Source of the DNA: Clusia tigrina
Lineage: Eukaryota > Arthropoda > Insecta > Diptera > Clusiidae
Length of the DNA: 64,000 bases
NCBI GenBank assembly: GCA_920105625.2
Contig: OV050033.1
Location: 95,296,280-95,360,279 of the forward strand
Direction: 5' to 3'
Positions 36,501 to 51,816 of the stretch are shown here, piece by piece. The stretch's first letter is position 1. Each line of letters opens with the position of its first letter. Made by a program: the position numbers and the translations under genes. The notes under the pieces are model-generated. The model worked only from the letters and a program-made list of their open reading frames with translations, was not told the origin of the DNA and made no database searches.

Positions 36501-39500
36501 CCTATCAAAGTTTGCAGCATACAAATGCTTGTAACTTTTTACTGGAGCGTCATAAAACCTTGAAATTTTGTAACAATAAAGTACTCTTGCCTCTTGTCAA
36601 TTTAATCTAGCGCTCAAAGCTGTGCTACCCTTGAGTCCCAAATCAAACACTTGATAAAACTTCAAATGGCCCTAACTTCTATACGGTACGCCCTACACCT
36701 ATCAAAGTTTGCAACATTCAAATGCTTGTAACTTTTTACTGGACATCATAAAACTTTGAAATTTTGTAACAATAAAGTACTCGAGCCTCTTGTCAATTTA
36801 AGCTATCGCTCAAAGCTATGCTACCCATGAGTCCCAAATCAAACACTGATAAAACTTCAAATGGCCCTAACTTCTATACGGTACTTCCTACAACTATAAA
36901 ATTTTGCAACATACAAATGCTTGTAACTTTTCACTGGAGCGTCATAAAACCTTGAAATTTTGTAACAATAAAGAACTCGAGCCTCTTGTCAATTTAAGTT
37001 ATCGCTCAAAGCTATGCTACCCCTGAGTCCCAAATCAAACACTGATAAAACTTCAAATGGCCCTAACTCCTATACAGTACGTCCTACACCTATCAAAGTT
37101 TGCAACATACAAATGCGTGTAACTTTTTAATGGAGCGTCATAAAACCTTGAAATTTTGTAACAATAAAGTACTCGAGCCTCTTGTCAATTTAAGCTATCG
37201 CTCAAAGCTATGCTACCCTTGAATCCCAAATCAAACACTGAAAAAACTTCAAATGGCCCTAACTTCTATACGGTACGTCCTACAACTATCAAATTTTGCA
37301 ACATACAAATGCTTGTAACTTTTCACTGGAGCGTCATAAAACCTTGAAATTTTGAAACAATAAAGTACTCGAGCCTCTTTTTCAATTTAAGTTATCGCTC
37401 AAAGCTATGCTACCCTTGAGTCCCAAATCAAACACTGATAAAACTTCAAATGGACCTAACTCCTAGACGGTACGTCCTACACCTATCACAGTTTGCAACA
37501 TACAAATGCTTGTAACTTTTTACTGGAGCGTCATAAAACCTTGAAATTTTGTAACAATAAAGTACTCGAGCATCTTGTCAATTTAAACTATCGCTCAAAG
37601 CTATGCTACCATTGAGTCCCAAATCAAACACTGATAAAACTTCAAATGGCCTTAACTTCTATACGGTACGTCCTACACCTATCAAAGTTTGCAACATACA
37701 AATGCTTGTAACTTTTTACTGGAGCGTCATAAAACCTTGAAATTTTGTAACAATAAAGCACTCGAGCCTCTTGTCCATTTAAGCTATCGCTCAAAGCTAT
37801 GCTACCGTTGAGTTCCAAATCAAACACTGATAAAACTTCAAATGGCCCTAACTCCTATACGGTACGTCCTACACCTATCAAAGTTTGCAACATAGAAATG
37901 CTTGTAACTTTTTACTGGAGCGTCATAAAACCTTGAAATTTTGGAGCAATAAAGTACTCGAGCCTCTTGTCAATTTAAGCTATCGCTCAAAGCTATGCTA
38001 CCATTGTGTCCCAAATCAAACACTGATAAAACTTTAAATGGCCCTAACTTCTATACGGTACGTCCTACAACTATCAAAGTTTGCAACATACAAATGCTTG
38101 TAACTTTTTACTGGAGCGTCATAAAACCTTGAAATTTTGGAGCAATAAAGTACTCGAGCCTCTTGTCAATTTAAGCTATCGCTCAAAGCTATGCTACCAT
38201 TGTGTCCCAAATCAAACACTGATAAAACTTTAAATGGCCCTAACTTCTATACGGTACGTCCTACAACTATCAAAGTTTGCAACATACAAATGCTTCTAAC
38301 TTTTTACTCGAGCGTCATAAAACCTTGAAATTTTGTAACAATAAAGTACTCGAGCCTCTTGTCAATTTAAGCTATCGCTCAAAGCTATGCTACCATTGTG
38401 TCCCAAATCAAACACTGATAAAACTTTAAATGGCCCTAACTTCTATACGGTACGTCCTACAACTATCAAAGTTTGCAACATACAAATGCTTGTAACTTTT
38501 TACTGGAGCGTCATAAAACCTTGAAATTTTGTAACAATAAAGCACTCGAGCCTCTTGTCCATTTAAGCTATCGCTCAAAGCTATGCTACCGTTGAGTTCC
38601 AAATCAAACACTGATAAAACTTCAAATGGCCCTAACTCCTATACGGTACGTCCTAAACCTATCAAAGTTTGCAACATACAAATGCTTGTAACTTTTTACT
38701 CGAGCGTCATAAAACCTTGAAATTTTGTAACAATAAAGTACTCGAGCCTCTTGTCAATTTAAGCTATCGCTCAAAGCTATGCTACCCTTGAGTCCCAAAT
38801 CAAACACTGATAAAACTTCAAATGGCCTTAACTTCTATACGGTACCTCCTACACCTATCAAAGTTTGCAACATACAAATGCTTGTAACTTTTTACTGGAG
38901 CGTCATAAAACCTTGAAATTTTGTAACAATAAAGTACTCTTGCCTCTTGTCAATTTAATCTAGCGCTCAAAGCTGTGCTACCCTTGAGTCCCAAATCAAA
39001 CACTTGATAAAACTTCAAATGGCCCTAACTTCTATACGGTAAGCCCTACACCTATCAAAGTTTGCAACATTCAAATGCTTGTAACTTTTTACTAGACATC
39101 ATAAAACTTTGAAATTTTGTAACAATAAAGTACTCGAGCCTCTTGTCAATTTAAGCTATCGCTCAAAGCTATGCTACCCATGAGTCCCAAATCAAACACT
39201 GATAAAACTTCAAATGGCCCTAACTTCTATACGGTACGTCCTACAACTATCAAATTTTGCAACATACAAATGCTGGTAACTTTTCACTGGAGCGTCATAA
39301 AACCTTGAAATTTTGTAACAATAAAGTACTCGAGCCTCTTTTTCAATTTAAGTTATCGCTCAAAGCTATGCTACCCTTGAGTCCCAAATCAAACACTGAT
39401 AAAACTTCAAATGGACCTAACTTCTATACGGTACGTCTTACACCTATCACAGTTTGCAACATACAAATGCTTGTAACTTTTTACTGGAGCGTCATAAAAC

Positions 39501-39900
39501 CTTGAAATTTTGTAACAATAAAGTACTCGAGCATCTTGTCAATTTAAACTATCGCTCAAAGCTATGCTACCATTGAGTCCCAAATCAAACACTGATAAAA
39601 CTTCAAATGGCCCTAACTTCTATACGGTACGTCCTATACCTATTAAAGTCTGCAACATACAAATGCTTGTAACTTTTTACTGGAGAGTCATAAAACCTTG
39701 AAATTTGGTAACAATAAAGTACTCGAGCCTCTTGTCAATTTAAGCTATCGCTCAAAGCTATGCTACCCATGAGTCCCAAATCAAACACTGATAAAACTTC
39801 AAATGGCAATAACTTCTATACGGTACGTCCTACACCTATCACAGTTTGCAACATACAAATGCTTGTAACTTTTCACTGGAGCGTCATAAAACCTTGAAAT
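30573..39900. repeat. Satellite mosaic block E
   Basis: Interleaved duplications. The rare TAAGGTTTTACTGGACATAAAACC deletion monomer occurs near 31,440, 33,007 and 35,162 (offsets 1,567 and 2,155, about 8 and 11 units). The GTGTCCCAAATCAAATACTG variant and the CTACCCGGTACG variant recur about 3,525-3,530 bp apart. The 197-bp subtype is frequent. No unique DNA is present. Confidence 0.85.
37940..38530. repeat. Local run of three near-identical adjacent monomers
   Basis: Three consecutive units share ACCATTGTGTCCC and AAACTTTAAATGG, and the first two also share TTTTGGAGCAAT. Elsewhere, adjacent monomers differ more than monomers one HOR apart. The flanking CACTCGAGCCTCTTGTCCATT units at about 37,760 and 38,544 are 784 bp (4 units) apart, so this is a recent single-unit expansion inside a 4-unit duplication. 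Confidence 0.82.
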
Positions 39901-42900
39901 TTTGTAACAATAAAATACTCGAGCCTCTTGTCAATTTAAGCTATCGCTCAAAGCTATGCTACCATTGAGTCCCAAATCAAACACTGATAAAGCTTCAAAT
40001 GGCCCTAACTTCTATACGGTGCGTCCTACACCTATCAAAGTTTGCAACATACAAATGCTTGTAACTTTTTACTGGAGCGTCATAAAACCTTGAAATTTTT
40101 TAACATTAAAGTACTCGAGCCTCTTGTCAATTTAAGCTATCGCTCAAAGCTATGCTACCCATGAGTCCCAAATCAAACACTGATAAAACTTCAAATGGCC
40201 CTAACTTATATACGGTACTTCCTACACCTATCAAAGTTTGCAACATAAAAAAGCTTGTAACTTTTTACTGGAGCGTCATAAAACCTTGAAATTTTGGAAC
40301 AATAAAGTACTCGAGCCTCTTGTCAATTTAAGCTATCGCTCAAAGCTATGCTACCATTGAGTCCCAAATCAAATACTGATAAAACTTCAAATGGCCCTAA
40401 CTTCTATACGGTACGTCCTACAACTATCAAAGCTTGCAACATACAAATGCTTGTAACATTTTACTGGAGCGTCATAAAACCTTGAAATTTTGTAACAATA
40501 AAGTACTCGAGACTCCTGTCAATTTAAGCTATCGCTCAAAGCTATGCTACCCATGAGTCCCAAATCAAACACTGATAAAACTTCAAATGGCCCTAACTTC
40601 TATACGGTACGTCCTACAACTATCAAATTTTGCAACATACAAATGCTTGTAACTTTTCACTGAAGAGTCATAAAACCTTGAAATTTTGTAACAATAAAGT
40701 ACTCGAGCCTCTTTTTCAATTTAATATATCGCTCAAAGCTATGCCACCCTTGAGTCCCAAATCAAACACTTGATAAAACTTCAAATGGCCCTAATTTCTA
40801 TACGGTACGCCCTACACCTATCAAAGTTTGCAACATTCAAATGCTTGTAACTTTTTACTGGACATCATAAAACTTTCAAAAATTTTGTAACAATAAAGTA
40901 CTCGAGCCTCTTGTCAATTTAAGCTATCGCTCAAAGCTATGCTACCCTTGAGTCCCAAATCAAACCCTGATAAAACTTTAAATGGCCCTAACTTCTATAC
41001 GGTACGTCCTACACCTATCAAAGTTTGCAACATACAAATGCTTGTAACTTTTTACTGGAGCGTCATAAAACCTTGAAATTTTGTAACAATAAAGTACTCG
41101 AGCCTCTTGTCAATTTAAGCTATCGCTCAAAGCTACGCTACCCTTGAGTTCCAAATCAAACACTGATAAAACTTCAAATGGCCCTAACTTCTATACGGTA
41201 CGCCCTACACCTATCAAAGTTTGCAACATTCAAATGCTTGTAACTTTTTACTGGACATCATAAAACTTTGTAATTTTGTAACAATAAAGTACTCGAGCCT
41301 CTTGTCAATTTAAGCTATCGGTCAAAGCTATGCTACCATTGAGTCCCAAATCAAACACTGATAAAACTTCAAATGGCCCTAACTTCTATACGGTACGTCC
41401 TACACCTATTAAAGTTTGCAACATACAAATTCTTGTAACTTTTTACTGGAGCGTCATAAAACCTTGCAATTTGGTAACAATAAAGTACTCGAGCCTCTTG
41501 TCAATTTAAGCTATCGCTCAAAGCTATGCTACCCATGAGTCCCAAATCAAACACTGATAAAACTTCAAATGGCAATAACTTCTATACGGTACGTCCTACA
41601 CCTATCACAGTTTGCAACATACAAATGCTTGTAACTTTTTACTGGAGCGTCATAAAACCTTGAAATTTTGTAACAATAAAATACTCGAGCCTCTTGTCAA
41701 TTTAAGCTATCGCTCAAAGCTATGCTACCATTGAGTCCCAAGTCAAACACTGATAAAACTTCAAATGGCCCTAACTTCTATACGGTGCGTCCTACACCTA
41801 TCAAAGTTTGCAACATACAAATGCTTGTAACTTTTTACTGGAGCGTCATAAAACCTTGAAATTTTTTAACATTAAAGTACTCGAGCCTCTTGTCAATTTA
41901 AGCTATCGCTCAAAGCTATGCTACCCATGAGTCCCAAATCAAACACTGATAAAACTTCAAATGGCCCTAACTTCTATACGGTACTTCCTACACCTATCAA
42001 AGTTTGCAACATACAAATGCTTGTAACTTTTTACTGGAGCGTCATAAAACCTTGAAATTTTGTAACAATAAAGTACTCGAGACTCCTGTCAATTTAAACT
42101 ATCGCTCAAAGCTATGCTACCCATGAGTCCCAAATCAAACACTGATAAAACTTCAAATGGCCCTAACTTCTATACGGTACGTCCTACAACTATCAAATTT
42201 TGCAACATACAAATGCTTGTAACTTTTCACTGAAGAGTCATAAAACCTTGAAATTTTGTAACAATAAAGTACTCGAGCCTCTTTTTCAATTTAATATATC
42301 GCTCAAAGCTATGCCACCCTTGAGTCCCAAATCAAACACTTGATAAAACTTCAAATGGCCCTAACTTCTATACGGTACGCCCTACACCTATCAAAGTTTG
42401 CAACATTCAAATGCTTGTAACTTTTTACTGGACATCATAAAACTTTCAAAAATTTTGTAACAATAAAGTACTCGAGCCTCTTGTCAATTTAAGCTATCGC
42501 TCAAAGCTATGCTACCATAGAGTCCTAAATCAAACACTGATAAAACTTCAAATGGCCCTAACTTCTATACGGTACGTCCTACACCTATTAAAGTTTGCAA
42601 CATACAAATGCTTGTAACTTTTTACTGGAGCGTCATAAAACCTTGCAATTTGTTAACAATAAAGTACTCGAGCCTCTTGTCAATTTAAGCTATCGCTCAA
42701 AGCTATGCTACCCATGAGTCCCAAATCAAACACTGATAAAACTTCAAATGGCAATAACTTCTATACGGTACGTCCTACACCTATCACAGTTTGCAACATA
42801 CAAATGCTTGTAACTTTTTACTGGAGCGTCATAAAACCTTGAAATTTTGTAACAATAAAATACTCGAGCCTCTTGTCAATTTAAGCTATCGCTCAAAGCT

Positions 42901-43900
42901 ATGCTACCATTGAGTCCCAAGTCAAACACTGATAAAACTTCAAATGGCCCTAACTTCTATACGGTGCGTCCTACACCTATCAAAGTTTGCAACATACAAA
43001 TGCTTGTAACTTTTTACTGGAGCGTCATAAAACCTTGAAATTTTTTAACATTAAAGTACTCGAGCCTCTTGTCAATTTAAGCTATCGCTCAAAGCTATGC
43101 TACCCATGAGTCCCAAATCAAACACTGATAAAACTTCAAATGGCCCTAACTTCTATACGGTACTTCCTACACCTATCAAAGTTTGCAACATAAAAATGCT
43201 TGTAACTTTTTACTGGAGCGTCATAAAACCTTGAAATTTTGGAACAATAAAGTACTCGAGCCTCTTGTCAATTTAAGCTATCGCTCAAAGCTATGCTACC
43301 ATTGAGACCCAAATCAAATACTGATAAAACTTCAAATGGCCCTAACTTCTATACGGTACGTCCTACAACTATCAAAGTTTGCAACATACAAATGCTTGTA
43401 ACATTTTACTGGAGCGTCATAAAACCTTAAAATTTTGTAACAATAAAGTACTCGAGCCTCCTGTCAATTTAAGCTATCGCTCAAAGCTATGCTACCCATG
43501 AGTCCCAAATCAAACACTGATAAAACTTCAAATGGCCCTAACTTCTATACGGTACGTCCTACAACTATCAAATTTTGCAACATACAAATGCTTGTAACTT
43601 TTCACTGGAGAGTCATACAACTTTGAAATTTTGTAACAATAAAGTACTCGAGCATCTTGTCAATTTAAACTATCGCTCAAAGCTATGCTACCATTGAGTC
43701 CCAAATCAAACACTGATAAAACTTCAAATGGCCCTAACTTCTATACGGTACGTCCTACACCTATTAAACTTTGCAACATACAAATGCTTGTAACTTTTTA
43801 CTGGAGCGTCATAAAACCTTGAAATTTTGTAACAATAAAGTACTCGAGCCTCTTGTCAATTTAAACTATCGCTCAAAGCTATGCTACCATTGAGTCCCAA
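39901..43900. repeat. Satellite mosaic block F
   Basis: Contains TTTTTTAACATTAAAG units at 40,098, 41,864 and 43,043 (offsets about 1,766 and 1,179, or 9 and 6 units). Also present are GGCAATAACTTC units, CGGTGCGTCC units and the CTTTCAAAAATTTTG variant (+2 bp) near 40,875 and 42,445. Offsets slightly above whole multiples of 196 are explained by these indels. There are no genes. Confidence 0.83.
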
Positions 43901-45536
43901 ATCAAACACTGATAAAACTTCAAATGGCCCTAACTTCCATACGGTACGTCCTACACCTTTCAAATTTTGCAACATACAAATGCTTGTAACTTTTCACTGG
44001 AGCGTCATAAAACTTTTAAATTTTGTAACAATAAAGTACTCGAGCCTCTTTTTCAATTTAAGTTATCGGTCAAATCTATGCTACCCTTGAGACTCAAATC
44101 AAACACTGATAAAACTTCAAATGGACCTAACTCCTATACGGTACGTCCTACACCTATCAAAGTTTGCAACATAGAAACGCTTGTAACTTTTTACTGGAGC
44201 GTCATAAAACCTTGAAATTTTGTAAAAATAAAGTACTCGAGCCTCTTGTCAATTTAAGTTATCGCTCAAAGCTCTGCTACCCTTGAGTCCCAAATCAAAC
44301 ACTGATAAAACTTCAAATGACCCTGACTCCTATACGGTACGTCCTACACCTATCAAAGTTTGCAACATACAAATGCTTGTAACTTTTTAATGGAGCGTCA
44401 TAAAACCTTGAAATTTTGTAACAATAAAGTACTCGAGCCTCTTGTCAATTTAAGCTATCGCTCAAAGCTATGCTACCCTTGAGTCCGAAATCAATCACTG
44501 ATAAAACTTCAAATGGCCCTAACTTCTATACGGTACGTCCTACACCTATCAAAGTTTGCAACATACAAATGCTTGTAACTTTTTACTGGAGCGTCATAAA
44601 ACCTTGAAATTTTGTAACAATAAATTACTCGAGCCTCTTGTCAATTTAATCTATCGCTCAAAGCTATGCTACCCTTGAGTCCCAAATCAAACACTTGATA
44701 AAACGTCAAATGGCACTAACTTCTATACGGTACGCCCTACACCTATCAAAGTTTGCAACATTCAAATGCTTGTAAATTTTTACTGGACATCATAAAACTT
44801 TGAAATTTTGTAACAATAAAGTACTCGAGCCTCTTGTCAATTTAAGTTATCGCTCAAAGCTATGCTACCCTTCAGTCCCAAATCAAACACTGATAAAACT
44901 TTAAATGGCCCTAACTTCTATACGGTATGTCCTACACCTATCAAAGTTTGCAACATACAAATGCTTGTAACTTTTTACTGGAGCATCATAAAACCTTGAA
45001 ATTTTGTAACACTAAAGTACTCGAGCCTCTTGTCAATTTAAGCTATCGCTCAAAGCTACGCTACCCTTGAGTTCCAAATCAAACACTGATAAAACTTCAA
45101 ATGGCCCTAACTTCTATACGGTACGTCCTACAACTATCAAATTTTGCAACATACAAATGCTTGTAACTTTTCACTGGAGCGTCATAAAACCTTGAAATTT
45201 TGTAACAATAAAGTACTCGAGCCTCTTTTTCAATTTAAGTTATCGCTCAAGGCTATGCTACCCTTGAGTCCCAAATCAAACACTGATAAAACTTCAAATG
45301 GACCCAACTTCTATACGGTACGTCTTACACCTATCACAGTTTGCAACATACAAATGCTTGTAACTTTTTACTGGAGCGTCATAAAACCTTGAAATTTTGT
45401 AACAATAAAGTACTCGAGCATCTTGTCAATTTAAACTATCGCTCAAAGCTATGCTACCATTGAGTCCCAAATCAAACACTGATAAATTTTCAAATGGCTC
45501 TAACTTCTATACGGTACGTCCTACACCTATTAAAGT
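43901..45536. repeat. Satellite block G, leading part
   Basis: Units near 43,967 match 52,013 (offset 8,046) and 54,760. Units from about 44,900 to 46,750 match the region beginning about 58,830 at offset 13,931. Private variants are ACCTTTCAAATTTTGC, CTGACTCC and CAATCACTGATAAAAC. Confidence 0.83.
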
Positions 45537-48500
45537 TTGCAACATACAAATGCTTGTAACTTTTTACTGGAGCGTCATAAAACCTTGAAATTTTGTAACA
45601 ATAAAGTACTCGAACCTCTTTTTCAATTTAAGTTATCGCTCAAAGCTATGCTACCCTTGAGTCCCAAATCAAACACTGATAAAAATTCAAGTGGCCCTAA
45701 CTCCTATACGGTACGTCCTACACTTATCAAAGTTTGCAACATAGAAATGCTAGTAACTTTTCACTGGAGCGTCATAAAACCTTGAAATTTTGTAACAATA
45801 AAATACTCGAGCCTCTTGTCAATTTAAGCTATCGCTCAAAGCTATGCTACCATTGAGTCCCAAATCAAACACTGATAAAATTTCAAATGGCCCTAACTTC
45901 TATACGGTGCGTCCTACACCTATCACAGTTTGCAACATACAAATGCTTGTAACTTTTTACTGGAGCGTCATAAAACCTTGAAATTTTGTAACAATAAACT
46001 ACTCGAACCTCTTTTTCAATTTAAGTTATCGCTCAAAGCTATGCTACCCTTGAGTCCCAAATCAAACACTGATAAAACTTCAAGTGGCCCTAACTCCTAT
46101 ACGGTACGTCCTACACTTATCAAAGTTTGCAACATAGAAATGCTAGTAACTTTTCACAGGAGCTTCATAAAACCTTGAAATTTTGTAACAATAAAATACT
46201 CGAGCCTCTTGTCAATTTAAGCTATCGCTCAAAGCTATGCTACCATTGAGTCCCAAATCAAACACTGATAAAACTTCAAATGGCCCTAACTTCTATACGG
46301 TGCGTCCTACACCTATCAAAGTTTGCAACATACAAATGCTTGTAACTTTTTACTGGAGCGTCATAAAACCTTGAAATTTTTTAACATTAAAGTACTCGAG
46401 CCTCTTGTCAATTTAAGCTATCGCTCAAAGCTATGCTACCCATGAGTCCCAAATCAAACACTGATAAAACTTCAAATGGCCCTAACTTCTATACGGTACT
46501 TCCTACACCTATCAAAGTTTGCAACATAAAAATGCTTGTAACTTTTTACTGGAGCGTCATAAAACCTTGAAATTTTGTAACAATAAAGTACTCGAGCCTC
46601 TTTTTCAATTTAAGTTATCGCTCAAAGCTATGCTACCCTGGAGTCCCAAATCAAACACTGATAAAACTTCAAATGGCCCTAACTCCTATACGGTACGTCC
46701 TACACCTATCAAAGTTTGCTACATAGAAATGCTTGTAACTTTTTACTGGAGCGTCATATAACCTTGAAAACTTGTAACAATAAAGTACTCGAGCCTTTTG
46801 TCAATTTAAGCTATCGCTCAAAGCTATGCTACCCACGAGGCCAAATCAAACACTGATAAAACTTCAAATGGCCCTAACTTCTATACGGTACGTCCTACAC
46901 CTATCAAAGTTTGCAACATACAAATGCTTGTAACGTTTTTCTGGAGCATCATAAAACCTTGAAATTTTGTAACAATAAAGTACTCGAGCCTATTGTCAAT
47001 TTAAGCTATCGCTCAAAGCTATGTTACCCTTGAGTTCCAAATAAAACACTGATAAAACTTCAGATGGCCTTAACTTCTATACGGTACGTCCTACACCTAT
47101 CAAAGTTTGTAACATACAAATGCTTGTAACTTTTTACTGGAGCGTCATAAAACCTTGAAATTTTGTAACAATAAAGTACTCGAGCCTCTTTTTCAATTTA
47201 AGTTATCGCTCAAATCTATGCTACCCTTGAGTCCCAAATCAAACACTGATAAAACTTCAAATGGCCCTAACTTCCATACGGTACGACCTACACCTATCAA
47301 AGTTTGCAACATACAAATGCTTGTAACTTTTTACTGGAGCGTCATAAAACCTTGAAATTTTTTAACAATAAAGTACTCGAGCATCTTGTCAATTTAAACT
47401 ATCGCTCAAACCTATGCTACCATTGAGTCCCAAATCAAACACTGATAAAACTTCAAATGGCCCTAACTTCTATACGGTACGTCCTACACCTATTAAAGTT
47501 TGCAACATACAAATGCTTGTAACTTTTTACTGGAGCGTCATAAAACCTTGAAATTTTGTAACAATAAAGTACTCGAGCCTCTTGTCAATTTAAGCTATCG
47601 CTCAAAGCTTAGCTACCTATGAGTCCCAAATCAAACACTGATAAAACTTCAAATGGCCCTAACTTCTATACGGTACGTCCTACACCTATCACAGTTTGCA
47701 ACAAAAAAATGCTTGTAACTTTTTACTGGAGCGTCATAAAACCTTGAAATTTTGTAACAATAAAGTACTCGAGCCGCTTTTTCAATTTAAGTTATCGCTC
47801 AAAGCTATGCTACCCTGGAGTCCCAAATCAAACACTGATAAAACTTCAAATGGCCCTAACTCCTATACGGTACGTCCTGCACCTATCAAAGTTTGCAACA
47901 TAGAAATGCTTGTAGCTTTTTACTGGAGCGTCATAAAACCTTGAAATTTTGTAACAATAAAGTACTCGAGCCTCTTGTCAATTTAAACTATCGCTCAAAG
48001 CTATGCTACCATTGAGTCCCAAATCAAACACTGATAAAACTTCAAATGACCCTGACTCCTATACGGTACGTCCTACACCTATCAAAGTTTGCAACATACA
48101 AATGCTTGTAACTTTTTAATGGAGCGTCATAAAACCTTGAAATTTTGTAACAATAAAGTACTCGAGCCTCTTGTCAATTTAAGCTATCGCTCAAAGCTAT
48201 GCTACCCTTGAGTCCCAAATCAATCACTGATAAAACTTCAAATGGCCCTAACTTCTATACGGTACGTCCTACACCTATCAAAGTTTGCAACATACAAATG
48301 CTTGTAACTTTTTACTGGAGCGTCATAAAACCTTGAAATTTTGTAACAATAAATTACTCGAGCCTCTTGTCAATTTAATCTATCGCTCAAAGCTATGCTA
48401 CCCTTGAGTCCCAAATCAAACACTTGATAAAACTTCAAATGGCCCTAACTTCTATACGGTACGCCCTACACCTATCAAAGTTTGCAACATTCAAATGCTT

Positions 48501-48676
48501 GTAAATTTTTACTGGACATCATAAAACTTTGAAATTTTGTATCAATAAAGTACTCGAGCCTCTTGTCAATTTAAGTTATCGCTCAAAGCTATGCTACCCT
48601 TCAGTCCCAAATCAAACACTGATAAAACTTTAAATGGCCCTAACTTCTATACGGTATGTCCTACACCTATCAAAGT
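45537..48676. repeat. 16-monomer higher-order repeat G, copy 1
   Basis: Period 3,140 bp (16 x 196 + 4). Markers at 45,537, 46,519, 47,155 and 47,696 recur exactly 3,140 bp later. Private variants are CAAGTGGCCC, CACTTATCAAAG, ACCCTGGAGTCCC, CTACCCACGAGGCC, TTACCCTTGAGTTCCAAATAAAAC and GAGCCGCTTTTTC. Confidence 0.93.
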
Positions 48677-51600
48677 TTGCAACATACAAATGCTTGTAAC
48701 TTTTTACTGGAGCGTCATAAAACCTTGAAATTTTGTAACAATAAAGTACTCGAACCTCTTTTTCAATTTAAGCTATCGCTCAAAGCTATGCTACCCTTGA
48801 GTCCCAAATCAAACACTGATAAAAATTCAAGTGGCCCTAACTCCTATACGGTACGTCCTACACTTATCAAAGTTTGCAACATAGAAATGCTAGTAACTTT
48901 TCACTGGAGCGTCATAAAACCTTGAAATTTTGTAACAATAAAATACTCGAGCCTCTTGTCAATTTAAGCTATCGCTCAAAGCTATGCTACCATTGAGTCC
49001 CAAATCAAACACTGATAAAATTTCAAATGGCCCTAACTTCTATACGGTGCGTCCTACACCTATCACAGTTTGCAACATACAAATGCTTGTAACTTTTTAC
49101 TGGAGCGTCATAAAACCTTAAAATTTGGTAACAATAAACTACTCGAACCTCTTTTTCAATTTAAGTTATCGCTCAAAGCTATGCTACCCTTGAGTCCCAA
49201 ATCAAACACTGATAAAACTTCAAGTGGCCCTAACTCCTATACGGTACGTCCTACACTTATCAAAGTTTGCAACATAGAAATGCTAGTAACTTTTCACAGG
49301 AGCGTCATAAAACCTTGAAATTTTGTAACAATAAAATACTCGAGCCTCTTGTCAATTTAAGCTATCGCTCAAAGCTATGCTACCATTGAGTCCCAAATCA
49401 AACACTGATAAAACTTCAAATGGCCCTAACTTCTATACGGTGCGTCCTACACCTATCAAAGTTTGCAACATACAAATGCTTGTAACTTTTTACTGGAGCG
49501 TCATAAAACCTTGAAATTTTTTAACATTAAAGTACTCGAGCCTCTTGTCAATTTAAGCTATCGCTCAAAGCTATGCTACCCATGAGTCCCAAATCAAACA
49601 CTGATAAAACTTCAAATGGCCCTAACTTCTATACGGTACTTCCTACACCTATCAAAGTTTGCAACATAAAAATGCTTGTAACTTTTTACTGGAGCGTCAT
49701 AAAACCTTGAAATTTTGTAACAATAAAGTACTCGAGCCTCTTTTTCAATTTAAGTTATCGCTCAAAGCTATGCTACCCTGGAGTCCCAAATCAAACACTG
49801 ATAAAACTTCAAATGGCCCTAACTCCTATACGGTACGTCCTACACCTATCAAAGTTTGCTACATAGAAATGCTTGTAACTTTTTACTGGAGCGTCATATA
49901 ACCTTGAAATTTTGTAACAATAAAGTACTCGAGCCTCTTGTCAATTTAAGCTATCGCTCAAAGCTATGCTACCCACGAGGCCAAATCAAACACTGATAAA
50001 ACTTCAAATGGCCCTAACTTCTATACGGTACGTCCTACACCTATCAAAGTTTGCAACATACAAATGCTTGTAACGTTTTTCTGGAGCGTCATAAAACCTT
50101 GAAATTTTGTAACAATAAAGTACTCGAGCCTATTGTCAATTTAAGCTATCGCTCAAAGCTATGTTACCCTTGAGTTCCAAATAAAACACTGATAAAACTT
50201 CAGATGGCCTTAACTTCTATACGGTACGTCCTACACCTATCAAAGTTTGTAACATACAAATGCTTGTAACTTTTTACTGGAGCGTCATAAAACCTTGAAA
50301 TTTTGTAACAATAAAGTACTCGAGCCTCTTTTTCAATTTAAGTTATCGCTCAAATCTATGCTACCCTTGAGTCCCAAATCAAACACTGATAAAACTTCAA
50401 ATGGCCCTAACTTCCATACGGTACGACCTACACCTATCAAAGTTTGCAACATACAAATGCTTGTAACTTTTTACTGGAGCGTCATAAAACCTTGAAATTT
50501 TTTAACAATAAAGTACTCGAGCATCTTGTCAATTTAAACTATCGCTCAAACCTATGCTACCATTGAGTCCCAAATCAAACACTGATAAAACTTCAAATGG
50601 CCCTAACTTCTATACGGTACGTCCTACACCTATTAAAGTTTGCAACATACAAATGCTTGTAACTTTTTACTGGAGCGTCATAAAACCTTGAAATTTTGTA
50701 ACAATAAAGTACTCGAGCCTCTTGTCAATTTAAGCTATCGCTCAAAGCTTAGCTACCTATGAGTCCCAAATCAAACACTGATAAAACTTCAAATGGCCCT
50801 AACTTCTATACGGTACGTCCTACACCTATCACAGTTTGCAACATAAAAATGCTTGTAACTTTTTACTGGAGCGTCATAAAACCTTGAAATTTTGTAACAA
50901 TAAAGTACTCGAGCCGCTTTTTCAATTTAAGTTATCGCTCAAAGCTATGCTACCCTGGAGTCCCAAATCAAACACTGATAAAACTTCAAATGGCCCTAAC
51001 TCCTATACGGTACGTCCTACACCTATCAAAGTTTGCAACATAGAAATGCTTGTAGCTTTTTACTGGAGCGTCATAAAACCTTGAAATTTTGTAACAATAA
51101 AGTACTCGAGCCTCTTGTCAATTTAAACTATCGCTCAAAGCTTTGCTACCATTGAGTCCCAAATCAAACACTGATAAAACTTCAAATGACCCTGACTCCT
51201 ATACGGTACGTCCTACACCTATCAAAGTTTGCAACATACAAATGCTTGTAACTTTTTAATGGAGCGTCATAAAACCTTGAAATTTTGTAACAATAAAGTA
51301 CTCGAGCATCTTGTCAATTTAAGCTATCGCTCAAAGCTATGCTACCCTTGAGTCCCAAATCAATCACTGATAAAACTTCAAATGGCCCTAACTTCTATAC
51401 GGTACGTCCTACACCTATCAAAGTTTGCAACATACAAATGCTTGTAACTTTTTACTGGAGCGTCATAAAACCTTGAAATTTTGTAACAATAAATTACTCG
51501 AGCCTCTTGTCAATTTAATCTATCGCTCAAAGCTATGCTACCCTTGAGTCCCAAATCAAACACTTGATAAAACTTCAAATGGCCCTAACTTCTATACGGT

Positions 51601-51816
51601 ACGCCCTACACCTATCAAAGTTTGCAACATTCAAATGCTTGTAAATTTTTACTGGACATCATAAAACTTTGAAATTTTGTATCAATAAAGTACTCGAGCC
51701 TCTTGTCAATTTAAGTTATCGCTCAAAGCTATGCTACCCTTCAGTCCCAAATCAAACACTGATAAAACTTTAAATGGCCCTAACTTCTATACGGTATGTC
51801 CTACACCTATCAAAGT
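48677..51816. repeat. 16-monomer higher-order repeat G, copy 2
   Basis: Tandem to copy 1 with the same ordered variants at offset 3,140. Differences are few, for example TAAAATTTGGTAAC near 49,120 where copy 1 has GAAATTTTGTAAC. Confidence 0.93.
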